This document shows positions 1 to 9,336 of a stretch of 64,000 bases of DNA, piece after piece. Within the stretch, counting starts at the first letter, position 1, and every line of letters begins with the position of its first letter. This DNA is from Croceicoccus naphthovorans (GTDB lineage Bacteria > Pseudomonadota > Alphaproteobacteria > Sphingomonadales > Sphingomonadaceae): assembly GCF_001028705.1 (NCBI RefSeq), contig NZ_CP011770.1:995501-1059500 (forward strand). The letters are read 5' to 3'. The position numbers and the translations under genes were made by a program. Under the pieces are notes generated by a model. The model was not told the origin of the DNA. It made no database searches and saw only the letters and a program-made list of their open reading frames with translations.

Positions 1-3000
1 TCGACCGGCACGGTAACGGGCACGGACGGGGACGGGATCAGCGTCTACGGCGATTACTCTGCAACCGGCGGCGTGACGGTCGACGTTGCCGATGTCAACG
101 CGACCGAAACCGGCATTGATGTCGGCGGGTATGGCGCGGGCGACATCGCGATCAGTTCGAGTGGCACAATCACTGCCGGGGGAGCAGGCGTTCGCGCGAG
201 TGGCAATGAGAATACAGGCACGATTACGATCGACCTTGTCGATGTCGATGCCGGGGGAACCGGTATCATTGGTGCGCAGGAAGGAACCGGTGACGTAGCG
301 ATCACGTCCACGGGCACGATTGTCGCCGGCACCGACGGTATCGTTTTCGATATGGACAGTGGTTCGACGGGCGATCTGACGGTTGATGTCGCGTCGGTAG
401 AGGCAGGATCCAACGGGATCGTTGTCGACAACTACGGCTCAGGCGACATGACCGTCATGGCCAGCGGCGCGATCAGCGCAGCCGATGGCGTCGGCGTCGA
501 AGCCAACAATCGAACCGCAACCGCAGGCGACATTAACATCGATGTTGCCAGCGTTACGGCAAGCGGTGAAGGCATCTTGGTCGACAACGACGGCGTCGGC
601 GCGACGAACATCGCAGCCTCTGGCGCGATCGACGCAGGCGCCGATGGCGTGAATGCGCGCGACAACGTCAATGCTGGCGCGATGACGGTGAACGTGGCTT
701 CCATAGACGCGGGCGCAAACGGGGTCGATGTGATCCACGACGGTTCGGGCGACCTGACCGTTACGGCCAGCGGCGATATCGTGGCCGGGGAGTCCGGTGT
801 GCTGGCTCAGCAGAATTCCGATGGAAATCTGACGGTCGATGTGGCCGGTGTGGATGCAGGTGCAACCGGCATCTCCGCGATCAACACGGGCGTGGGCGCC
901 ATTGACGTCGATGCAAGCGGTCCGATCACGGCCGGGCTCGACGGCGTGTATGCCGTCGGTTCGGCGATGGGAACGGATATCGATGTCGCTGTGACCGATG
1001 TCGATGCCGGCCAAAGGGGTGTTTATGTCGCCAACAGCGGCACCGGGTCGAGCAACGTCACAGCGACCGGCACGGTTGCCGCGGACGGCGAGGTAGGCAT
1101 TCTCGTCCAGAATGCCGTCACTGCTACGGATATTTCGATTGAGGCTGCCGATGTTACCGGCGGCATCGGGATTGCCGCTGTCAATTTCGGAACCGGCACT
1201 ACTTCCGTCGTTTCGACGGGCTCGGTTACGGGCTTCGACGGCGGCGGCATCGCGGTGCAGGCGGTCAACGGCACCGACGTGAACGTTGACGCTGTCGATG
1301 TTACCGGCACGATCTATGGCATCGGCGTAATCAACAACGGATCGGGCAGCACCTCTGTCACGTCGACTGGCCTTGTGACCGCGACCGGCGAAGACGGTAT
1401 TGGCGGCACCGGCGTAAACGTCATGAACGGCGTCGGGGCTACCGACATTGACGTCGATCTTGCCGATGTGGACGCAAACGGCCTTGGCATGATGGTGACC
1501 AACAACGGCACCGGCTCCACCATGGTGAGCAGCAGCGGGACGATCACCGCTGCCACTTCGGGCGGTGTCTGGGTCGAAAATGGCGCGATGGCCACCGATG
1601 TGACGGTCGACGTGAACAATGTCGATGCCGACCAGACCGCAGTGGCGGTCACCAATTACGGGACGGGCGACGTATCGGTCTCGGCCACCGGGATGGTCGA
1701 GAGCGAAAGCGGCTATGGCGTCAACGTCTATAACGATACGACAGGCGGCAGCCTGACGATCGATGTGGCCGATGTTTCTTCGGATAACGACGCCATTCGC
1801 GCTCGCAACCTCGGTTCGGGCGATGTCGACATTACCAGCACGGGTACGCTCGTTTCGACCGACGGGCGTGGCATCGATGCGGAAAATTCGCTTAACGGTG
1901 GCAACCTGACCATCGCGGCGAATGTCGTGACGGGTGAAGATGGCGGCATCTTCGCTACGAACAACGGTGACGGTGCCTTGACCATCTCCGCCTCCGGCGA
2001 TGTGACCGGCGTTTCAGGCACCGGTATCGAAGCCTTCAACTCGGGCGCAGGCACCGATCTTATCATCGATGTCGCCAACGTGTCTGGCAACGACAATGGC
2101 ATCGGTGCGGAAAACTACGGGTCGGGTGAGCTTTCGATCACCGCTGGCGACGTGACCGGCACTTATGGCGACGGTATCGGGGCCTTCAACTCCGGCGCAG
2201 GCACCAGCCTGACGATCGATGCCGGCAACGTCAGTGGCTATAACGAGGGTATCGAAGCCGATAACGATGGCGAAGGCGCACTGACCATCACGGCGGGCGA
2301 TGTCACTTCGGAGACCAGCTATGGCATTCTCGCCTATAACGACGGAACTGACACAACGATCAGCGTCAACTCGATCAATTCGTATGAAGACGGCATCTTC
2401 GCGACCTCAGCCAACGGCACCCTGTCGGTAACGGCTACGGGCGATATCACGTCGGAGAATGGCTGGGGTCTAGACGTTCGCAATTACGGCACCGACCTTA
2501 TCGTCGATGTCGCAGGCGTGAGCAGCTATGACGAAGGTATCGATGCCTATAATAATGGCACCGGAGAGCTTTCGATCACCGCCAGCGGGGACATCGTCTC
2601 TTCGAACGACTATGGCATCGTCGCCGTGAACAGCGGCACCGATCTGACTATCGATGTGCAGGGTGTCAGCTCGGTCAACACCGGCATCTACGCCGATAAC
2701 AACGGCAGCGGCGCGGTTTCGGTTACGACGGCCGGTGCGGTCGTTTCGTCCGAAAGCGATGGCATCGTGATCGCCAACGACGGGACCAACGTAACGCTGG
2801 CCAGTGTCGATGTGTCGGGCGCCGAAGCGGGTATCATCGTCAACAACCAGGGTGATGGTTTCACCGACATCTCGGTCGACGGCGATGTCACGGCGGCAGA
2901 CGGCGCGGGTATCATGGCCACCAATGCGGGCAGCGAGTACCTATCCGTCGCGGTGACCGGCACGGTTGATGCTTCGACCGTCGGTATCGACGCCACGAAC

Positions 3001-5370
3001 GCGGGCACCGACCTGATCATCGATGTGAACAACGTCAGCGGCGAAATTCACGGCATCTTTGCCGACAACAATGGCACCGGCGAACTGTCGATCGCCGCTT
3101 CGGGCGATGTGTCGGGTGAAACCGGGGTTGGCATCTTTGCCGAGAACGGCGGTACGGATCTGACGATCGATGCCAATGACGTTAGCGGCGGTGAGTTTGG
3201 GATCAGTGCCACTAACTACGGTACCGGTGCGCTTTCGATAACGACGAGCGGAACGGTCAGCGGCGGTGACTCTGGTATCTACGCCGCCAACGAAGGCACC
3301 GATCTGACGATCGACGTTGTCGATGTCTATGGCGGAGATTCCGGATATGGCTATGGCCTGCCCAACGCGGGCATCCTTGCCATGCAGGACGGCAGCGGCG
3401 CATTGTCGATTTCGTCGACCGGAACCGTCGCTGGCGAAGAACTCGGCATCGGGGCGATCAACGTTTCGGGCACCGACACGACGATCGATGTCAACGATGT
3501 GCAAGGCGGCGAAGTCGGAATCTTTGCCTATCACCTGGGCGATGGCGATCTAACGATCACGTCGGGCGGTACAATCACCGCCGACACCGGCCTTGTTGCT
3601 CTTGTCAGCAGCGACAGCACCGGTACGGACATCACCGTCAACAACGTCGATGCCGTGGATGCTGGCGTGGTCGTGCAGACGGAAAGCTACTATGACACCA
3701 ACGTCACTACGACTGGCGATGTCTATGCCTCGGATGGTCCGGCCGTCGCGGTGAGCAGCTATAGTAACGATCCCCTGATCACGATCACCAACACCGGAAC
3801 GCTGTCCAGCGGTATCGATCTCGCGATCGACACCGAAGGCGCGGCGACCGATGTGGTGAACAGCGGCACGATCATGGGTGCGGTCGATCTGACGGTCTAT
3901 GACGACAGCGTCACCAACTCCGGCACGTTCGATGCTTCTGCGACGAGCATGTTCGGCGACGGCGACGATGTCTTCACCAACACCGCATCGGGCATGGTCA
4001 ACCTGACCGCCGATCAGGACTTCGGTCTTGGCGACGATCTGCTGACCAACAACGGCACGATCATGGTCGATGGCGACATTACCCTGCTGGGTCTTGAAAC
4101 CGCGACCAACGGCGGGCTGATCACCATGATCGACGGCGCCGCCGACGATATGCTGACGGTTCCGGGCGACTATGTCGGTACCGGCGGCACGCTGGCGGTC
4201 GATGTCGACTTCGATGCAGGGGTTGCGGACATGCTGACCGTTGGCGGCAGCGCCACCGGCGACACGTTCGTCGATGTCAGCCCGGTCGGGACGGAGTTCG
4301 GCTTTGCCGACAACATCCTGATCGTCGATGCCGGTGACGGGTCGAGCGCGGATGCCTTCGTCATTGCCGATGGGCTGGATAACGGCTTCCTTTCGTACGA
4401 CGTGCTGTTCGATGCCGACAACAACGACTACCTGCTTGCCACCGGACCGGGCCTCAGCGCGTTCCAGACCGCCCGCATCGCGGCGGGTGCCAGCGAGCTT
4501 TGGTACCGTTCGGCCGATGCCGTCGCTGCTCATCTGGCAGCGGACCGGAATAGCCTCGACAGCGGCTTCTGGCTCAACGGCTATGGCATCAAGAGCAGCG
4601 TGGACGATGGCGCGGTGTACAGCGGCGACTTCGACGTGGCTTACGACCTCAGCTACGATCAGGACTTCTTCGGCGCGCAGGCCGGTGTGGACTTCGGCTC
4701 TGCCGGAACGCGCTTCGGTGTTACCGGCGGTATCCTGAGCTCGAAGGTCAACTTCGACGGTTCGCCGACGAACGTGGACTTCACCGCATACAACATCGGT
4801 GCCTATGCGGCCTTCAACATGGGCGGCCTGTTCGCCAACGTGTTGGCCAAGTACGACTTCATCGATGGTGACGTCAGCGCGCCGCTGGCCGGTTACGAAA
4901 CCGATCTCGACGGCAATGCCTGGGGTGTTCGCGGCGAAGTCGGCTTCCGGGGTGGTTCGGATTCGTTCTTCTTCGAACCGGTTGCCAGCCTTGAATACCA
5001 GCAGACCGATCTTGACGGTTACTCGGTCAACAGCGTCGATGTGGACTTCGACAAGTTCGACGGTCTGCGCGGCATGGCCGGGCTGCGTGCAGGCACGACC
5101 TCGACCATCGGCAACGGCAACTTGCTGACGATCTTTGGTGGAGCGCATGCCGTGCATGAATTCGACGGCGGTAACGACGTCTTGCTCACGCTGAATGGCA
5201 CGACGTTCGAAACCGGTGTGGATGCACGCGATACCTTTGCCCGGGCCGAACTGGGTGTCGAAATCGACGGCACGAGCGGCGTATCGGGCTTCATGTCCGG
5301 CACCGCCGACTTCGGTGGCAGCGACTACAAGGCCTATGGTGTGCGTGGCGGGATCAGCTTCAAGTTCTGA
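1..5370 (+). CDS. Giant repeat-rich autotransporter, 5' end outside window
   Basis: The frame is open from base 1, so at least 1789 residues are present and the signal peptide lies upstream. Residues up to about 1450 are degenerate Gly/Asp/Thr/Ser-rich repeats, alternating phrases like SGTITAG and DLTIDVxxV with NGI or YGI turns, as expected for a secreted beta-helix passenger. The last ~290 residues form a type V autotransporter beta-barrel: a LWYRSADAV helix start, amphipathic strands, and a C-terminal GGISFKF with the terminal aromatic residue typical of BAM substrates. The barrel would insert in the outer membrane and export the passenger, probably an adhesin or surface protein; no protease triad or Cys was noticed. 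The exact passenger function is unknown. Confidence 0.9.
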   Translation, partial: STGTVTGTDGDGISVYGDYSATGGVTVDVADVNATETGIDVGGYGAGDIAISSSGTITAGGAGVRASGNENTGTITIDLVDVDAGGTGIIGAQEGTGDVAITSTGTIVAGTDGIVFDMDSGSTGDLTVDVASVEAGSNGIVVDNYGSGDMTVMASGAISAADGVGVEANNRTATAGDINIDVASVTASGEGILVDNDGVGATNIAASGAIDAGADGVNARDNVNAGAMTVNVASIDAGANGVDVIHDGSGDLTVTASGDIVAGESGVLAQQNSDGNLTVDVAGVDAGATGISAINTGVGAIDVDASGPITAGLDGVYAVGSAMGTDIDVAVTDVDAGQRGVYVANSGTGSSNVTATGTVAADGEVGILVQNAVTATDISIEAADVTGGIGIAAVNFGTGTTSVVSTGSVTGFDGGGIAVQAVNGTDVNVDAVDVTGTIYGIGVINNGSGSTSVTSTGLVTATGEDGIGGTGVNVMNGVGATDIDVDLADVDANGLGMMVTNNGTGSTMVSSSGTITAATSGGVWVENGAMATDVTVDVNNVDADQTAVAVTNYGTGDVSVSATGMVESESGYGVNVYNDTTGGSLTIDVADVSSDNDAIRARNLGSGDVDITSTGTLVSTDGRGIDAENSLNGGNLTIAANVVTGEDGGIFATNNGDGALTISASGDVTGVSGTGIEAFNSGAGTDLIIDVANVSGNDNGIGAENYGSGELSITAGDVTGTYGDGIGAFNSGAGTSLTIDAGNVSGYNEGIEADNDGEGALTITAGDVTSETSYGILAYNDGTDTTISVNSINSYEDGIFATSANGTLSVTATGDITSENGWGLDVRNYGTDLIVDVAGVSSYDEGIDAYNNGTGELSITASGDIVSSNDYGIVAVNSGTDLTIDVQGVSSVNTGIYADNNGSGAVSVTTAGAVVSSESDGIVIANDGTNVTLASVDVSGAEAGIIVNNQGDGFTDISVDGDVTAADGAGIMATNAGSEYLSVAVTGTVDASTVGIDATNAGTDLIIDVNNVSGEIHGIFADNNGTGELSIAASGDVSGETGVGIFAENGGTDLTIDANDVSGGEFGISATNYGTGALSITTSGTVSGGDSGIYAANEGTDLTIDVVDVYGGDSGYGYGLPNAGILAMQDGSGALSISSTGTVAGEELGIGAINVSGTDTTIDVNDVQGGEVGIFAYHLGDGDLTITSGGTITADTGLVALVSSDSTGTDITVNNVDAVDAGVVVQTESYYDTNVTTTGDVYASDGPAVAVSSYSNDPLITITNTGTLSSGIDLAIDTEGAATDVVNSGTIMGAVDLTVYDDSVTNSGTFDASATSMFGDGDDVFTNTASGMVNLTADQDFGLGDDLLTNNGTIMVDGDITLLGLETATNGGLITMIDGAADDMLTVPGDYVGTGGTLAVDVDFDAGVADMLTVGGSATGDTFVDVSPVGTEFGFADNILIVDAGDGSSADAFVIADGLDNGFLSYDVLFDADNNDYLLATGPGLSAFQTARIAAGASELWYRSADAVAAHLAADRNSLDSGFWLNGYGIKSSVDDGAVYSGDFDVAYDLSYDQDFFGAQAGVDFGSAGTRFGVTGGILSSKVNFDGSPTNVDFTAYNIGAYAAFNMGGLFANVLAKYDFIDGDVSAPLAGYETDLDGNAWGVRGEVGFRGGSDSFFFEPVASLEYQQTDLDGYSVNSVDVDFDKFDGLRGMAGLRAGTTSTIGNGNLLTIFGGAHAVHEFDGGNDVLLTLNGTTFETGVDARDTFARAELGVEIDGTSGVSGFMSGTADFGGSDYKAYGVRGGISFKF

Positions 5371-5398
5371 TCCCTCAGCGAGCCATCGCAAAAGAAAA

Positions 5399-5424
5399 GG
5401 GCGGCCCTTGCGGGTCGCCCTTTT
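5399..5424. terminator. Bidirectional intrinsic terminator between autotransporter and maiA
   Basis: The stem GGGCGGCCC / GGGTCGCCC (one mismatch or bulge) with a TTGC loop is followed by TTTT on the plus strand and preceded by an A-rich run that gives TTTTCTTTT on the minus strand. It sits 28 bp after the autotransporter stop and about 40 bp after the maiA stop, so it can end both convergent transcripts. Confidence 0.8.
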
Positions 5425-5465
5425 CGATTCACGTTGAGTGGTTTGAGCGGGGCAGGCTAGGCCGG

Positions 5466-6107
5466 TTAGTCGGCGTCTGGTTGCTTGTCTGGGTGCGCGG
5501 CGACGATGGCGGGATGGCTCGATGCGCGCTCATAGGCTGCCATCAGGGCTGGATATTCCGACAGGTCAGACCCGAAGCGCTCTGCCGAATAGACCTGCGG
5601 CACGAGATAACAGTCGACCAGCGTCGGCGTGGTGCCATAGGCATAGTCCGCGCCATAACGTTCGATCATGCGATCTAGCGCGGCAAAGCCTTCGGCAATC
5701 CAGTGCTGCGCCCAGTGATCGATCGCGGCCTGGTCCTGACCGAACTCACCTTTCAGGTATTTCAGAATGCGCAGGTTGTTGAGCGGGTGAACGTCGCTGC
5801 CGATCATGGCGCACATTGCGCGAACCAATGCGCGTTCGTCCGCGTTTCCGGGTAATAGAGCGGGAGCGGGACAGGTCTCTTCCAGCCATTCCAGAATGGC
5901 GACGCTTTGCGGGATGACGAACCCGGGGCGGACTTCCAGCGCAGGTACTAAACCCTGTGGTTGCAGCGCCGTAAAGCTGTCGTCCTTCTGTTCGCCTTTG
6001 CGCAAGTCGTGTGTGGACTGCGTGTAGGCCAACCCCTTCAGGTTCAGCGCAATCCGCGTGCGATAGCTTGTCCCGGACCGCCAGTAACCGTGGAGAACAA
6101 GGCTCAT
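5466..6107 (-). CDS. maiA: Maleylacetoacetate isomerase (zeta-class GST)
   Basis: This 213-aa cytosolic enzyme isomerises maleylacetoacetate to fumarylacetoacetate with glutathione, the second-last step of tyrosine/homogentisate breakdown. The N-terminal thioredoxin-like GST domain carries the zeta motif SGTSYRTR at residues 11-18 (the Ser is the usual glutathione-activating residue), followed by an all-helical C-terminal domain with HPLNN. An in-frame ATG 24 bp upstream exists, but the start at 6107 is preferred because it overlaps the fahA stop as TGATG, indicating translational coupling. It is the last gene of hmgA-fahA-maiA. Confidence 0.93.
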   Translation of the reverse strand: MSLVLHGYWRSGTSYRTRIALNLKGLAYTQSTHDLRKGEQKDDSFTALQPQGLVPALEVRPGFVIPQSVAILEWLEETCPAPALLPGNADERALVRAMCAMIGSDVHPLNNLRILKYLKGEFGQDQAAIDHWAQHWIAEGFAALDRMIERYGADYAYGTTPTLVDCYLVPQVYSAERFGSDLSEYPALMAAYERASSHPAIVAAHPDKQPDAD

Positions 6108-7396
6108 CACCCGGTCACCCGGCCGCGACATTCGCCGAAACCGATGCTGCGGACACCGTCTGTCTCGCCATAGGCCCGCATGACGATCTCGTCGCCATCC
6201 TCAAGGAACGTGCGCGTCTCGCCCGAAGGGAGCGTGAGCGGCTCTTTGCCGCCGTTCGATAGTTCCAGCAGAGAACCGAAGCTGGAAGCGTCCGGCCCTG
6301 ACAGCGTGCCTGTGCCCAGCAGGTCGCCCGGTTGCAGGTTGCAGCCGTTGACCGTGTGGTGCGCAACCAGTTGCGCCGCCGTCCAGTACATTGCCGTCAT
6401 CGGCCCCTTGCTCAGCCGGTGCGGTGCCACGCCTGTGTCCCGCATCTTCGCGGTCTGGATCAGCACTTCCATGCTGACGTTGTAGGCACCGTCACGCTGG
6501 TCGGCGTCGTCCCAAAGGTACTCCAGAGGCTGCGGATCGCCCTCGGGCCGCGCTGGCTGTGCAGTGCGGAACGGGGCAAGGGCGGCGCTCGTCACCAGCC
6601 ATGGCGAGACGGTCGACAGGAAATTCTTGGCAAGGAACGGCCCAAGCGGCTGGTATTCCCAAGCCTGCAAATCCCGCGCCGACCAGTCGTTCAGGATCGA
6701 CATGCCGGCGATGTGATCACCCGCCTGTCCGATCGGGATCGGCTGGCCCAGCGCGTTCGATCCGCTGGTCCAGATCGCCATTTCCATTTCGTAGTCCAGC
6801 CGCGCGCTGGGCTTGAAATGCGGCGGTTGTCCTTCGGACGACCGCGTCTGGCCGGTCGGGCGGATCACCTCTGCGCCGCTGGGGCGGATCGATGACGCAC
6901 GGCCGTGATAGCCGATGGGCACGTATTTATAATTCGGCAACAGCGGATTGTCGGGCCGGAACAGCGCACCGACGTTCTTCGCGTGCTCGATCCCGGTGTA
7001 GAAATCGGTGTAGTCGCCGACGCGGAACGGAACCGACATCGCGCATTCGTCTGCGGCGAACAGGATATTCTCTGCATCACCGGCGCGGCTCTCGTCGGTC
7101 AGCAGGGCGAACAAGCCCTGCCGAAGTGTGTCTGCCATCGCGTTGCCATCGGCGAACAGTGCGTTCAGGCTATCCGCATCGGCCAGCAGCGCAGCCTCTG
7201 CGGCTTGACCGTCGAGCAATTTCATTGCTCCGCGCAGGCACAGGATGCGATCGCCGATCGCCACGCCGCCGCGCCGGTCGTCGCTGCCTTTGGGCGCAAA
7301 CACCCCCAGCGGCAGGTTCTGGACCGGAAAGTCCGTATGGTCGTTGGCTTCGGCAACCCAGCTTTTGGCTACGGGGTCGTGGGTATGGTCGGTCAT
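6107..7396 (-). CDS. fahA: Fumarylacetoacetase
   Basis: This 429-aa hydrolase splits fumarylacetoacetate into fumarate and acetoacetate, the final step of homogentisate catabolism. It has the N-terminal SH3-like FAA region and then the FAA_hydrolase fold. The motif DYTDFYTGIEHAKNVG near residues 128-143 holds the calcium-ligand Asp and the catalytic His of the family, and GPFLAKNF and NDWSARDLQ are typical. Length matches the family (about 420 aa). The chosen ATG lies 10 bp after the hmgA stop; the upstream extension of the frame overlaps hmgA and shows no FAH-like sequence. The product feeds the TCA cycle and acetoacetate/thiolase metabolism. Confidence 0.95.
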   Translation of the reverse strand: MTDHTHDPVAKSWVAEANDHTDFPVQNLPLGVFAPKGSDDRRGGVAIGDRILCLRGAMKLLDGQAAEAALLADADSLNALFADGNAMADTLRQGLFALLTDESRAGDAENILFAADECAMSVPFRVGDYTDFYTGIEHAKNVGALFRPDNPLLPNYKYVPIGYHGRASSIRPSGAEVIRPTGQTRSSEGQPPHFKPSARLDYEMEMAIWTSGSNALGQPIPIGQAGDHIAGMSILNDWSARDLQAWEYQPLGPFLAKNFLSTVSPWLVTSAALAPFRTAQPARPEGDPQPLEYLWDDADQRDGAYNVSMEVLIQTAKMRDTGVAPHRLSKGPMTAMYWTAAQLVAHHTVNGCNLQPGDLLGTGTLSGPDASSFGSLLELSNGGKEPLTLPSGETRTFLEDGDEIVMRAYGETDGVRSIGFGECRGRVTG

Positions 7397-7406
7397 ATCA
7401 ATCTCA

Positions 7407-8684
7407 TCATTGCGGCAAGCGCGCCTTGGGAAAGTCGCGCCAGCATTCATCGTAATCGTCTTGCAGCGTCGGGGCGGACAGCGCCGCCTGCGTCGGGCGG
7501 ATCACCCAGCGGCTTTCGAACATGAAGGCCAGGGTGTCCTCGATCTTGTGCGGGGCGAGGGTCGCTTCCATCGCGCGGCGGGTCGTTGCCGCATCGGGCC
7601 CGTGGCCGTTCATCTGGTTGTGCAGGCTGGCACCGCCGGGCAGGAAACCGCCACCTTCCTTGGCATCGTATGCGCCGTGGACCAGTCCCATGAATTCGCT
7701 CATCACGTTCCTGTGAAACCACGGCGGGCGGAACGTATCCTCTGCCACCATCCAACGCGGCGGGAAGATCACGAAATCGCAGTTGGCTGTGCCGGGAATT
7801 TCACTGGGGCTGGTGAGTACCGTGAAGATCGATGGGTCCGGGTGATCGAAACTCACCGTGTTGATCGTGTTGAACCGGGCAAGGTCATAGCGGCAAGGCG
7901 CGGTATTGCCGTGCCACGCGACAACGTCGAAGGGTGAGTGGTCGAGTGTCGTGCGCCACAGATTACCCTGAAACTTCTGCACGATCTCGTGGCTCTCCTC
8001 CACGTCCTCGAACCACACGACGGGCGTTTCAAAATCGCGCGGATTGGCAAGGCCGTTGGCACCGATGGGGCCAAGGTCTGGCAGGCGGAACGGGCTGCCG
8101 TAATTCTCGCAGACATAGCCCCGCGATGGTCCATCCACCGCGACGCGAAACCGCAATCCGCGCGGAATCAGCGCGATATGGCCGGGCGGCACGTCCATGC
8201 GGCCCATTTCGGTATCGATCCGCAAGGCACCTTGCTGCGGCACGATCAATAGTTCGCCGTCGCTGTCCTGAAACGCGCGATGCTCCATCGAGATATTTGC
8301 GACATAGAGATACACCCCGATCCCGGCGCCTGTGCCAATATCGCCGTTTTCGCCATAGGCGATCAGCCCGTCGATGAAGTCGGTCGGTTCGGAAGGGAAG
8401 GCCATCGGATCCCAGCGTAGCCGGTTCGGCGTGACCGGCGCATTTCCGGTCGGGCTGGACGTGCGAGACAGTGGCTCGAACGGTCCATGCGCAGTCATCG
8501 GGCGCATGCGATAGAACCAGCTGCGGCGATTCTCGTCGCGCGGCGCGGTAAAGGCGCTGGTCGAAAATTGCTCGGCATAGAGGCCATAGGCCGGGCGCTG
8601 CGGGCTGTTGCGGCCCACGGGCAGGCTGCCGGGCACCGCCTCTGTCGCGAAGTGGTTGCCGAACCCAGTCTGGTAATCGCTCAT
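7407..8684 (-). CDS. hmgA: Homogentisate 1,2-dioxygenase
   Basis: This 425-aa Fe(II) dioxygenase opens the ring of homogentisate to maleylacetoacetate. The protein starts [16 protein letters not shown], typical of HmgA, and carries YKRIRDF-type segments replaced here by QNSPQRPxYGLYAEQ-like sequence, the [15 protein letters not shown] region and [10 protein letters not shown], which hold the His/Glu iron ligands and active site. The start at 8684 is fixed by a strong GGAGGAG ribosome site 5-11 bp upstream; the frame extends further but without similarity. First gene of the hmgA-fahA-maiA operon. The Lrp gene ends only 47 bp upstream on the same strand, so its transcript may read into this operon. 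Confidence 0.95.
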   Translation of the reverse strand: MSDYQTGFGNHFATEAVPGSLPVGRNSPQRPAYGLYAEQFSTSAFTAPRDENRRSWFYRMRPMTAHGPFEPLSRTSSPTGNAPVTPNRLRWDPMAFPSEPTDFIDGLIAYGENGDIGTGAGIGVYLYVANISMEHRAFQDSDGELLIVPQQGALRIDTEMGRMDVPPGHIALIPRGLRFRVAVDGPSRGYVCENYGSPFRLPDLGPIGANGLANPRDFETPVVWFEDVEESHEIVQKFQGNLWRTTLDHSPFDVVAWHGNTAPCRYDLARFNTINTVSFDHPDPSIFTVLTSPSEIPGTANCDFVIFPPRWMVAEDTFRPPWFHRNVMSEFMGLVHGAYDAKEGGGFLPGGASLHNQMNGHGPDAATTRRAMEATLAPHKIEDTLAFMFESRWVIRPTQAALSAPTLQDDYDECWRDFPKARLPQ

Positions 8685-8731
8685 GTCCGCTCCTCCTGCG
8701 GTGCCGGATATGTCGATTGTTTCAATTGCAA

Positions 8732-9220
8732 TCAAGGTGCGGCGGGGCGTGTTGCACGGATCGGCTGCGGGGCGGCGTGGTCTTTCACCGACTCCATCGC
8801 AACGAAGGTCGAGGTGTTGGCGACATGCGGCAGGCTGGAAATCTTTTCGCCCAGCACCTCGCGATAACGGCGGATGTTTGCGGTGCGTACTTTCAGCAGA
8901 TAGTCGAAACTGCTGGCGATCATGTGGCATTCCTCCACCTCCGGAATGCGGCGGACGGCTTCGCTGAACTCCCGCAGCGCAGCTTCACGAGTGTCGCTGA
9001 GCTTCACTTCGGTAAAGGCCACGTGGTCGAGGCCGAGGCGAGCGAGATCGACGATGGCGGCGAACCCGCGGATGACGCCGCGATCCATCAACTTGCGCAG
9101 GCGTGCCTGGCACGGGGTTTTTGACAGGCCGACTTTGTCGGCGAGATCGGTGATCGTCATCCGCCCATCGCCCTGCAATGCCGAGATGATCTTGCGGTCG
9201 AAATTATCCAGATCGTCCAT
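8732..9220 (-). CDS. putR: Lrp/AsnC-family regulator, probable PutR
   Basis: The 162-aa protein has an N-terminal AsnC-type helix-turn-helix (residues ~5-55, [32 protein letters not shown]) and a C-terminal RAM effector domain (residues ~70-150). It lies divergent to putA with a 116-bp shared promoter region, the arrangement seen for the proline-responsive activator PutR in Rhodobacter and Agrobacterium; that context is the basis for the name. It is also upstream of hmgA on the same strand, so control of homogentisate genes is an alternative or extra role. The family binds as dimers or octamers and usually regulates itself. Confidence 0.8.
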   Translation of the reverse strand: MDDLDNFDRKIISALQGDGRMTITDLADKVGLSKTPCQARLRKLMDRGVIRGFAAIVDLARLGLDHVAFTEVKLSDTREAALREFSEAVRRIPEVEECHMIASSFDYLLKVRTANIRRYREVLGEKISSLPHVANTSTFVAMESVKDHAAPQPIRATRPAAP

Positions 9221-9336
9221 AATATGGCCTTTTGGCAGGAAATTTGCCTGATTGTGGCTATAAAATAGGTCTATAGATCGCCATTACAGCTTGAGTAAAG
9301 GCGGAACGCTCAGGCCGTTCTGGCTATTGTTTGAAT
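9221..9336. promoter_or_regulatory. Divergent putR-putA promoter region
   Basis: This 116-bp region separates the two start codons. It contains the inverted repeat GGCAGGAAATTTGCC (about 9234-9248) and an AT-rich stretch, TGGCTATAAAATAGG followed by CTATAG, around 9254-9275, which fits both a promoter and an Lrp-type binding region. The role is inferred from position; binding by the neighbouring regulator is not shown. Confidence 0.5.

Noticed and set aside
3550..5391. 613-codon open frame on the minus strand over the autotransporter
   Set aside because: It mirrors the plus-strand gene, whose repeats and barrel are clear; the antisense protein has no coherent motif and reflects GC-rich codon bias.
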